Below, piece after piece: positions 39,366 through 50,700 of a stretch of DNA of 64,000 nt; within the stretch, counting starts at the first letter, position 1; each line of letters opens with the position of its first letter. This stretch comes from Diprion similis (taxonomy: Eukaryota; Arthropoda; Insecta; Hymenoptera; Diprionidae). The notes under the pieces were generated by a model. The model was not told where the DNA came from. It did no database searches and worked only from the letters and a program-made list of their open reading frames with translations. A program made the position numbers and the translations under genes. Location: NCBI RefSeq assembly GCF_021155765.1, contig NC_060116.1, forward strand, positions 3,286,001 through 3,350,000, given 5' to 3'.

Positions 39366-41238
39366 ATCGCTGGAAGAAAAGGTAATAAGATAATAATATT
39401 TAAGGAAGTTATTAGGCATATATTTAAGCGTAATATACAAAATTATTATCAACAACTACTCAAAAAATGGCGACACTGGAGTGGAAACTGGAATTTGGAA
39501 AAAAATTATTCAACCTTCACGTTTATAGGCATGCAGTGAAACACGTAGGGGATTTTCAATAAGTTAATTTAAACATTATTTATTAACAAAGGATCGCTTC
39601 TTTTTTTGTCAAAAATTGAACGTCTTTTATTTAGATTCACGCCAGTTTCACAAAAATCGATATTTTCAAAATCCTATTTGCATTCCACTAGCTATAAACA
39701 TATGGATCAAGTGTTTTTTTTCCAGATTTAAATTATCTTTCTATTTTTCAATATTTGTGGATAATAATTTTTAGCGTTAGACTTAAATTCATGCCTAATA
39801 ACTTCTGTAACGAATTTTTGATACAACGATTTTATTTGTCCAGTGATTGTCAATGTATTTTATTATATTTTCAAGATAAAGCCTGCGACAAATTTTGCCA
39901 ATTATTTGTTGAATGGTATGTGATACAGTTTGGCAGCTTATAATACAGATATATAATGAAATTAATGGGACATTAAACACAAAAAATTTATATCAGTTAG
40001 CGAGATTATTACACATTCATTTATTTAAAATGCCTATCAGCCAAATATAGTTCATATTGAATAACATTTTTTTTTTATTTTTTTTTTTTTGGTCTCTGCT
40101 TTCAATTTTAATAAATTTTAATTCTGTTGTACAAATGACGCTAAATTCTATGAGAGAGTGAAGAGTGAAGTTGAGACAAATAATAACTGTCCGTTCCATG
40201 ATACAATTACGATCGTGTTCTGATATGAAGTTTGTCGATTAAAAAGACAGATAGCTAAAAATGTGATTGTACAAGCAATTAATCATTGTTTTATTTTCTT
40301 GCTCTGAAATTGTAACACCTTTCTCTGTATATTTTGAGTTTTCACTTTTTAGTGAAATTCTTGCTGCAAAAATGTATTTTCAGTTTTTTACTTTCCGGAA
40401 ATTTCACATTTATTGTTATTATTAGTTTATCATATTTTAAAGGATTTTCATTCCATTCATTATCTGCTTGATTTTCCATACTTTTCTCAAAATTCCGTCA
40501 ATATTTGGCAAAATATTAATGAATTCAGAATTAAAAAAAAAAAAAAAAAAAAAAAAATTGGAAACAAAATAGTTTTCTAGCATTTCGAATCGAATCAGTG
40601 TTACAAACATTACTCATTACAAAAATGCAATGAGTTAGCAAAACAAAACAAAGGCGAAAAAAATTGTTCAAAAAAAAAAAAATGACCAAATTAAGCTTTT
40701 TTCAAAATAGTTATCGGATTTGAAAATCTTTATCGAATTATTCCGTTCCTGCCTTATTTTCTCTTCGATTCTAGATATTTGACGGCCTGTCAGTAAAAAA
40801 AATACGTCAGTCGATCCCGACTCACAATCCAAAATCATTTTTGATAATAAATTTCGACGGTTTTGTCGAGACATTTTTGACCTTTGTTAAAAACGGCCGA
40901 AGTCTTGAGATTTTCGAGTATAAGGGTGAGTCTATGAAGCTGTTACTTAATTTTATATCTCATAACATGACGCCGCCGCGTTAATCACAAACAATAATCC
41001 GTGCAACAAACACATAAAAATTTCTTGCCTGATCTATACAGGAATCGAGGGTTTCGTTTACCGAGAAAGTCTGCAAATGCCGATTGATAAAACGTTTGGA
41101 TTCAAACTGAGAAAAAATCCTGGATTGTCGAAAAGAAATTTCATTGCTGCTGTGCATAGAAATAGCTTAAAAATATTAGAGGCTAAAATGTACGGTGAAA
41201 AATTAGATTTAGAATATCTAACCTGCGAGGATTATTAA
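22729..41238 (+). CDS. Large secreted protein (1909 aa) with propeller-like ends and many LNG/ING repeats; eggshell-type candidate
   Basis: Fourteen exons with consistent phases: 22729-22942, 25090-25585, 27446-27747, 28743-29041, 29119-29826, 30104-30358, 32033-33791, 35554-35762, 35895-36033, 36569-36846, 37656-38024, 38898-39251, 40775-40925, 41042-41238. Residues 1-25 form a signal peptide ending near VPVQCG. Residues about 72-437 contain short beta-strand units such as YLIISGQEPALFAF, like EAR/EPTP propeller blades. Residues about 440-1555 are a tandem series of diverged 60-70 aa units of the pattern G-x-KTF-x-NL-x-V, then V-x-G-x-(I/L)NG, then an acidic F(I/V) turn; for example GRKTFGNLKVTNLKGIKTING. 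Residues about 1556-1909 again look propeller-like (YLLINLENCFLNTFVY; SFLIINFDGFVETFLTF). There is no membrane anchor. I do not recognise it with certainty. Insect eggshell proteins of the Nasrat/Closca/Polehole group, needed for vitelline membrane integrity and Torso activation in flies, are a candidate. Introns between 22943 and 41041 hold a 378-bp repeat and two large foldbacks; the others show nothing beyond A/T tracts. Confidence 0.8.
24676..25053 (+). repeat. 378-bp interspersed repeat, copy B, in intron 1 of the large secreted gene
   Basis: Second copy of the element at 8393-8770: same length, same orientation, few substitutions, both hairpin halves intact. It ends only 36 bp before the exon that begins at 25090, so it now lies where the branch point and polypyrimidine tract of that intron should be. 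Confidence 0.8.
26044..26708. repeat. 665-bp foldback (near-perfect palindrome) in intron 2 of the large secreted gene
   Basis: The left arm 26044-26364 is the reverse complement of the right arm 26385-26708 with few mismatches, around a 20-nt loop. Outer ends are tatatatattagactgtat and its complement, inside a TA-rich site. The core beside the loop contains tctacaaaaaaggtctcttg, also present in the foldback at 44.3-45.1 kb. This is the form of a foldback-type non-autonomous transposon; no protein is encoded. Confidence 0.85.
31185..31970. repeat. 786-bp foldback in intron 6 of the large secreted gene
   Basis: Arms of about 390 bp meet at a short loop near 31582 (flanks taccgacattacacgcat / atgcgcgtaatgtcggta). 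Outer ends are ttaaggtgcttataaagacg and its near-complement ending at 31970. The element is less AT-rich than its surroundings and fills almost half of the intron between 30358 and 32033. It ends 62 bp before the next exon. Confidence 0.85.
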
Positions 41239-41792
41239 GATTTTTTCAATTATTCTAATTTCAGTCGACACATGGGTATAAATAATCATAAATATATTAT
41301 TGTTACCTCGGGTAGTCGGCTTGTACAAATCGCATAATTTATTTGAATTTATATTAAGTAACTTGTGTTACAACGCCGTATTATAATTGTGTGTTAAAAA
41401 AAAAAATTAATTATTATATTATTTTTTTACGATATGTTATCGCTGTTCTTATGTTATTATTATTATTATTATTATTTTTATTACTATTATTACTTTCCAA
41501 GTTCAAATAATATATATTACCTGCGATAAGATTGGTATAAAAAAAACGTAACACATCTTTATTTTATTTATTTTTTTTTGTTGTTGTTGTTATTGTTGTT
41601 GTTGACATATGAATAAAAATTCTACACACACTTGCCATTCCAACAAATTCTCACTATATTTATTCAAACGCGTAATACGCGACACGTGACTTTTTACAGG
41701 CAATTCAAAGTATACTATTTTCTGTTATTGTTTTTGTTGTTGTTGTTGTTGTTGTGTTTATTTTTTATACAGTACGACACGTGGCTTCTGAC
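41239..41792. other. Convergent 3' region between the large secreted gene and KIF6
   Basis: 554 bp between two stop codons facing each other. It holds a plus-strand AATAAA near 41611, a minus-strand AATAAA at 41762-41757 about 31 bp past the KIF6 stop, an (ATT)n run at about 41455-41490 and two (TTG)n runs at about 41579-41604 and 41732-41755. The two 3' UTRs probably approach or overlap each other. Confidence 0.65.
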
Positions 41793-44700
41793 TCATAAAT
41801 AAGTTCCTCCGGATCTTTTTGCTCGGTAAAAAGCGATGATTTCTTTATCGATTTCCGGGTCACCGGTCAGCGGTAAAGATTTTACAAAATCGTCGTCTTC
41901 CTGGAGACTTTCATTCGGATTCGGGATCTCCGGCTGTGCCCGAAATTCTCCCGCAGGCTCGGCCAAATCTTTCTCGTCGCGTTGCTCAGGGGTCGAAATC
42001 GACCCCAAACAGCTTTTTTTGCGCCACGAAGAATCTTCACCTTTTGAAAACTCCCAGCCGCTCGGGATCTCCGGATCGTTAACGTTTTCCTCACGTTTTT
42101 CGTGCTCGGAATCCTTGACAGACTTCAGCAAGTCCTGGAGGAACTTCGGGGGCAGAAAGCTCGACATCGCTAGTGAAGCTTCAGCTCGAATTGAACTTTC
42201 GCCGGTTGAAATTGCCCCAAAATTATCGCCTTCGATCGGTATTCGCTGATTAGAGTCCTTCAACGATCTCCAATTCGACCCCGATGACCTTGAGGCCTTG
42301 GGTTCATCGGCAGGCTTTCCAACATGGCCGAAATCCGATCCTTCACTCGCCTCGCGTTTATCGACGTTCTCGTTCAGTTTCAGGCACTCATTGCTCAGGA
42401 AATCTGAGACTTTCATTTTACGTCTGACTTTTCCGGGTTCAGAGAAGGCTTTTCTCAACGGCTTCAAGGACTCGGAAACCTTCTTTGTTTCTTGGTCTTC
42501 ATCATTCGGCTGCGATCTTTCCAAGGTCAGTGCTTGAACAGGTGTGAAAAGATCTTCCGAATCTCTTTGAGCTGAAGGATCTGAGTCCTGCACAAGATTT
42601 TCTACGGCGTTTGCACACGTTTCGAAGGTTGATTGCTCTTGCTGAACAGAAGGTGAGACGCTCCTGAGATCGGTTACTTCGGACTTCAGGCTCTTGAGCA
42701 AAGACAGATTATTGGAGAGCCGAGATTGCTCGTCCTGCAGAACTTTGTGCAACGTTTGAATCTCCGCTCCGTTCAGGATCTGAGGGTCACTCATCCGCCT
42801 CCGAAGGTCGCCTGTAACACCGAACACGAATCCTTGGAATCCCGAAACATCCAAACATTGTCTTGGAATTAGTTGTGAATCTACTATATTCCTTCCATTT
42901 CACTCTACGATTACTAATATTGTTGAGAAGACTATTTACTATAAATCACAGGAACACATTGATTTTTATCATTTTACTATCATTAAATATTTCAATTTTT
43001 AACATCGCACGGGTATTGATTATATTAAAAAAATGCTGAAAATCTTTGCAATAATTTTCTCAATTCAGTGTCGTTGCAAGTGGTGAAAGCTATAATCGCT
43101 ATATTTTAAAACTATTAGTAATTGGTTTGAAAAACTTGTTAAATATTTTCTCTGTTTTCATTTTTTTCGCGCTACACATTTTGTCAAAAAATTTCCATGC
43201 ATCAAACCGGATTTCGTAAATCGAAAAGTGAAATTTCAGATTTTCAAAGTAGATTATTTTTCATTGCTTAAAGATTACAATATACAACTTTTTTGAATAT
43301 GCCAGTACATTCGTTTGTAGAAATTTTCAATACTTGGCATTATGATTTTTTTTTTTTTTCACATACCGTTTCAGGATAAATCTCAATCCTTTCGAATTTG
43401 CAAAATACAATATCATTGCTCTGTAGTAAAATATAAAAAAAAAACATCATAATTGCGTGAAGAATTATTCATGGTATTCTATTTTTGTACTAAAAGCATT
43501 GACAAAATATCACCGCTCGAAATTATTGCTGAGTAAAGAGTCAAGAAAGGAAGAAGAAGAAGAAGAAAAAAAAGAAGCAATCGTCTTACGGTTTTCATTG
43601 GTTTTAAGCTTTGTTACGACTTACTTTTCGTAAATAGAAGCAAAAATCGAGAGTAGATATAATATTTCCAATTTCCGTGACCAAAGGTCCTGAAAATCAG
43701 AAAAAAAGTTCGCATCTGATTAACGCGTATTTAAGAGAAGTTTTTTTTTTTTATTTTGTTTCCGGAAAACTTTTTTTCATTTCCTGGAACTCTGGTGGCG
43801 GAAATTGGAACTACCGATGATTATGCTAACCGATTGACGCTTTGCCGATTCTAACCGATTCGGCAACCGATCTCGCCTCCGCAATGAGATTTCTGAGTCG
43901 AACTTTCTTAGCAATTACTGATGCCGTTGGGCTCGTTTCCTCGATTTTTTCGCACGTTCGAACCGATCCTAAACAGAGTTTTGCACAAGTATGATGGTAT
44001 TTCAAAGTTATATGTGTACATATTTATATTGCATTGGGTTATTTTCGTTTCGTCGTAACCTGAATCGTTTGCCGAGTAGTTTGACGAGTTTCGTCTAGCT
44101 TTTTCAAGCATCTTGACTAGCGCGGCTGTAGGCATACGTGTGTATACATATACGTGTCACGCATATTGGTGTATGTATATAATTAATTAAGCTAAGGAAA
44201 TTTCAAATGACTCGTGCTGCCTGGATAAGCAAAATGAGAAAAATTGAAAAAATCTGAAAAAAGAAATTGAATAGAATTTTAAACAGAATTCACTTACTGG
44301 TTGGTATAAATTGTGCATTAGGCTGGGCCAAAAAAATTGACGATTTTATTTTTTGTTAGTTACCGTGAAAATTTCGTTCAAGATGGGAAAAAAAAATGTT
44401 CTGTAAAAGTCTCAGCTCTTAATATTAATATAAGATTTTCCATTTCTCGTTTAAGTAACACAGGACATTTTTTGTTAATTTTTATTATTCAACAACGGAT
44501 TCGCGTATAGTAAAGAGCAATACGTATTTTCGTGGGAAATTTATCGATCTACAAAAAAGGTCTCTTGCGATTTTTTCGTAAATCTACTGGTTCAAAAGTT
44601 ATTCAAGGTTAAACATTAGTTATATCAAATTTCACGATTTTTTTCATTCCCACTATAAAATAATGGTTGAAAAATGAAAAAAATATAATATTACTTAAAG

Positions 44701-47700
44701 TTCGTGTTATCTTCTTTATTGAAACATTGAAATTTTCCCGAAATTTCCGATTAATTAACAAGAAATAAGTTTTTAACGTAAACTCTTGTATAAAATTTAT
44801 ATTTTTATCAACTTTTGAACCATTAGATTCACGAAAAAATCGCAAGAGACCTTTTTTGTAGATCGATCAATTTCCCACGAAAATATTCATTGCTCTTTAC
44901 GATATGCCAATCCGTTGTTAAGCAATAAAATTCGAAAAAAAAAAAAAAAAAATTAATTAATATTAAGAGCTGAAACTTTAACAGAATATTATTCGTCATA
45001 TTGAACGATATTTTTACGGTAACTAACGAAAAAAAATAGTCATTTTCTTGGTCAACTCTACCGTGCATGTATATATATAATATTGATAAAACGCTCGAAG
45101 GATACAAATCTCCTTGTCTCGTTGGATGACCAAATTTCTGTAGTAATCTACGTCTTTTGCCGAGTTATCGTCACCTATTGAGCAGTTTGTTTTCCCATTT
45201 CTTGATCTCAATTTACTCCGTAAAGTATTCAGGCAGTATCTGATTTTCCTTTCATCGTTTTTCCAGTCGATCGTTGCGAAATCCGATTGCAAAAATTTCT
45301 CCACTTGATAATCGAGGTCCTGCTTTTCGCTCGGTGTTAGTTCTTCGTTTTTCTGTACAAAGTTAAAGTGTAATTTGATAGAAAAATCTGATCAGTGAAA
45401 ATGCAATTTGTACTTACCGGCTGTTCAGTAAGCAGTGCTAATTGGTTCCTCAACCTCTCAACTTCCATTTTTAAAAATTTATTCTCATCCTCCGCGTTTC
45501 TCTCGAGGACGAGTTTCACGTCGTTTCTAATTAGCGCGACTCTTTGAGAAAATCTACACGTAGAAATGGTTTCCTGTGCGTGAATATATGGTGGTTTTTA
45601 ATTCCAACTATAAGCTACACGCGTAATAAATTGTCATGGAAAATATATAAAAATTCATCATTTTCACTTTATAATGACTTGACTTTATGCTTTTTATTTT
45701 AAACTCTTTGCAACATTTTTCTTTTTTTTTTAGTCACTGGCTAACGTTGAAGATAAATGTTTTTCTCCGTTGCCATTCTCATGCTTTCATACGGAAGTCG
45801 TTTTAAATGAGGTGATGTTTAAAATACAAAAATTGAGATTCACAGTGGCTTTTTTTTTTTTTGTGTGTAAAGTCTTCCCTTTTTTTCTTGTTTTTTGTTT
45901 TTGCCCAGAACTTCAGCCTTATTTTTTCGGTCCGTGTTTTGTATCGCAAAAATGGCCAGAAACAATTCCAAACCTTTTATTTTTTTATAACATCTAATTT
46001 GCATTAGAAAATGATACGCGTCTCACCTCTAAATTCGATTTATTGATGCTCAAAGTCGCGAGCATCGTCGTCAGGCAGTTGCCGCCGAGACTATCCCTCA
46101 GGATGGCTGTTAGAAGAGAATTTCTGGAAGAATTTATATTCCGTAATAAAGTTACGAGTTTAAAGTGCCGCGATCTCTTCTGCTACTTCATACTTGATAT
46201 ACACTTGTTGCGTAATTTTCTTTGAAAAAGTCTCTTTTACCTGTAAGGTATATGGCTTACGTTCTGCTGGCCGAGACACACGATTACCTGTTCCAGGTAG
46301 TGTAAACTCAGGTTTATGTGCTTTGCTTCTGTCAATATGCTGCCGGAAATACAACATTTGTAGACGCGTTCTGATCTGCGGAAAGGTACTGAATAGAAAA
46401 ATGGAATGATTGAAGAGGAAAATTGAAAAGATTCTAAGTGTCATTTTCTTTACGATAAAATGTCATTTCTTTAGAAAAATAATGGCATTTATAGCCCTTT
46501 TTAAATCTCCTCTTCGATTTTTTTAATTGAAATTTTTGATTGATTGGTTAACTGGAAAAAATGACAATTGGAATTCCTGGTTTATCAATTGATTGGAAAA
46601 AAGATTAATTGAAAGCGCCGATATTTATTACAGATTTATCGAAAAATCAGTATTTAGAATTCCAGAATATTTGATCGATTGAAAGGACTTGTCAATCGAT
46701 CGATCACAAATAAACGATCATTAGTATGAGAGTGGGTAATTAATATTGTTTGATTGACAGATTAATTAGAAAAAAAAAGAGTATAAATAAATATTGAGCA
46801 AAGTTTACGATTAATCGATTAATCGCCCAGCCTTAATAAATATCGTGAAATTTGATGATATATTTTGATAATATATCGCGGCTGATGAGAAAAATAATTG
46901 CTTTATTGAAAATTATTTTATATGCAGTATTTTCACCGTCTAGGATTGAAAACAAAATTTTTAGTCAACCTGACCTCGTTTCAAAACGAGAATATTTGTT
47001 TTCACTCTTCTGATGTTGATTTGCAGATGAAATCTGACCAGTTTTATGTCGCTCTTTTTTCTTCTTCTAAGTTGTATCATTTTTCCTACACGCAATACTG
47101 ATCGTTGTATACGAACACAGTTTTTTGTTATTATAAATAGAAATAAACTTTTTCCCAGTGGTGCATAAAATTAGAAACGACTAGAAAAATTTTAGTAAAA
47201 TAAACATCCTCACAATACAACGGTTTGAACTTTTTTCGAATCAGTACAATAACATTTCTGGTTATTGTCAAATTAAATGGATTAGATCAGTTTGTTAAAT
47301 TTTTTAGTTAAATGAGGCTTCAACATCAGCTTGGTGTTGCACCAAAAATTAAATTACGCAACAGCTGCAAAAAACATAGCTATAACAGGGTGGCCACACA
47401 CTTGGAAAAACTGGAAAACCTGGAAATGTCAGTGAATTTTTTTTCCAAAAATTTGTGACCACCCTGTATATTCAAAAAGAATAGTAACGTGGACTTGATT
47501 TTTTGGTTACGGCAACAAAATTGATTTTTATTTTATACCCATCATTATATTTTTTGGTTGTGACAAAAAAATTTAAATATCGAGTTACCGTTAAGTAATC
47601 ACTATCAGAAAGCTTGTATCTTACCCAGCGAGATCGACGAGATGCATTTTAGCTTTCTTCAAATATTTTTCGGCACCGTATTGCCTCACAGTTACAACTA

Positions 47701-50700
47701 TTGTGAATATGCAATGTGATCTCGATGACTGAGGATTCATCGGGGTTTCGGCAATGGCTCTGGAGATCAAAAGAAGGAGATCATCGGCATAATAATCGCG
47801 GCATTCCATTCGGAATATATTGTTATATCTATACTATACTAATCACTTATAATTTTCGCGAAACTCATTTGACTGGAAATTTCATTTTTTTCGTTTTTTT
47901 CCTCAATAGTTGTGTGTTTGACGAATTTTTGCCTCCCCACTCCCCAAATCAATTTCAAATAATTAAAAAACAATTCCCTAATTTTTTCAGATTTTTATCT
48001 CAACTCTAAGATAGTCCGCTTTGTGGGTCGAAGTTTCTCATGCAAAAAATTGAAAAAACGTTTTTTCTCAGTATATATTTTACTGTAAAAGTAATACTGT
48101 TAAGAAAAATTTGTAACTGTCAGGTTTCAGTCGGCACTAGTGCTACTGTCTGCTAAAAAATTCACATAATCATACCACGCAATTTCGACAGATTACACAA
48201 CCTCGAAATCTAATCTTTTTTTATATTTAGAGGAAGTGCAATTCGTCTAGATTTGCTGGTATCGTGATGTAAATTTTTTTACAAATAGTACCATTAATGC
48301 CCACTAAAAACTCGCAATTTCAGATTTTTCAAAAATATTATTACCTTTGCAAGAAAATATATTTTGACAAAACAAGTTTTTCCCATGACATTTCCATAAG
48401 AACCTTCGATCACGAAGCGGACTATCCCAGAGTTGAGGTAGAAATCTAAAAAAATTAGGCAATTGTTTTCGAATTATTTGAAGTCAATTTGGGGGGTGGG
48501 GTTGCAAAAATTTGTCAACACCCTAAATAAGGGACACCCTGAGGTACATATTTATAAATTTTATCTAGATATTATAACGTGGAGAAAAATTATTACCTCT
48601 TCGTGTCACCCAGAAAAAGAAGTGCCAACGCGTCTTTCTCATTCTCGACGACTCGAAAGCTCAGATTTTTCAGGTGGAGTCTACCGGCTTCGTCCTCTTG
48701 AATCGTCACGCGACTGGAAAAGTCAATTTTCTTTTGCTTTTCCCTCGATCAAGTTCAATTTACTCAAATATTATTCAGCCGTTTCGATGGTTTTTGTTGA
48801 TTAATCAAATAATCAGGAGTTCCGATTATTCGGTCTTTTCAATGAATCGCTCAATCGGTATTTCGAACGAATAGTTTTTCGGATTGATCGATCGATCGAT
48901 CGACCCTTTCAATGAATAGTTCTGTCGATTAATCTGATCATCGGTCCTTCCAATTGATCTTTTCTTTCGATTAATCGGTAAATGGCATACACCTAATATT
49001 CATTACATTTTATTTTAAACTGCTTTTTTGTCGCGATTTTATAGCGGCGGAACAAATCGGGAAACTGCAGAGGCTTAAACGAGGTCGCCTTATTAGCGGA
49101 GTAACTCGTGGTAACCAGTTACGTCTCACAACATCTTGACTCTTAAGTGCATGCTGCTATACCGGACTGTATACTCGGTCTCTGGAGACCAAACCGTAAC
49201 AAGACTAGAAACGCAATTACTTTTTTACTATTTACAAAATCCCCTGCGTTACGTTGTAGCGGAATCCAGAGATTTCCATTTAAGGATGATCACATACGTA
49301 AGTTACGATACGTTACACATTCCTGTCGGAACATTTTCCAAACGAAATAAAAAATGTTGATCGGGAACATTTCGCGCTCCATGTTCAATTCCAAAAGATT
49401 CCAACTTCCTCTACACACGTACATGGTGTTTCCGAATAAACGCTGCGGTATGTTAGGTCGCCTACTACCAAGGGGCACAAATATCGTTAAAACAGACCTA
49501 CCACGTTACCGGTAAACAACTCGGTAGGTAACGCGTTCAAAGTCCTCGCGACTGGACTTTAAACGCGCTACCTGCCGATAACTCGGTAATCTGTTTTAAC
49601 GGTATTTGTGTCCCTCAGTGATAGGCAAGCCAACATACTCCGGTGTTTACTCGGAAATACCCTGTGTATCAGCAAAAATTAAAGAAAAACTAATAAACTT
49701 TCAAAATACTATACCTAATTAAAAATACCCACGAATTGAGAAAATTTCGAATAATACCATCAGACACCAAGACCGAAGTATTGCGTTGCATCGTGTTTTG
49801 ACCCAGAAAAACGCAGAAAGAAAATTGGCAAAATAGTAGAACGTCAATGGTAACCTAATTATCTCTCTCTCTCGATCTATGTCGATCGTGTGTAGGTATA
49901 TGTACGGAGGTTTTCGAACCGTTGTTTATTTCCCCAGTTTTTGGTAACGGTATTTGATCGTGTAATCCCGTCACGTGTCCGGTGTGTAGCTCGACTCTTC
50001 GGCCACGCGTGTGGATTGTCAATTAACGATAGTCGGTGTTATACGTGGGTGAGGCTTACGGCAGGTCTTCCAGTTTCGTGACGACCTCGTGTTTCGGATC
50101 CAGCAGGTCGTACCCATTCTCGTTGTAGATTTCGAGGTATGCGATTTCTACGGAGTAGAGGTTCTCCGGATTCTGCATTATACATATACGTTATACACAT
50201 TATAAAACTACAATATCATCTATAATCCGATATCGAATTCTTACGGAGAAAGTTCCGGCGCTTCGTGATTATTATAATCGCGTATGTTAATTGCATGTTC
50301 GCGGATTGACGTCCATGCGCATACTATAGGTAATTCCATATTAATAACCTTTTGAATAGTCTGAAAAAGGTGTTGAATGGTTCTTGGTAGGATGCCTCGA
50401 TCCTCGTATTCTTCCGAATCACCTGTTATGGAAAATGTTTTACCGCTGCCAGTCTGAAAAGTTCATTTTTAGTCGGATTGTTTAGCTCAGAAGATAAAAT
50501 TTATTTAGTTAGCAATCTATAATAGTTCCTAGCAAAAATTTACATTTGACAATATTCATTTCTTTTAGTTGCAATTTACCAATGTAAACTTTGGATTTCA
50601 ATTGGGAAATTTAAACGAATTGTCTCAATTTGATTACCTGACCATAAGCGAAAATAGTTGCGTTGTAGCCGTTCAGGACGCTGAAACAAATAAACCAATC

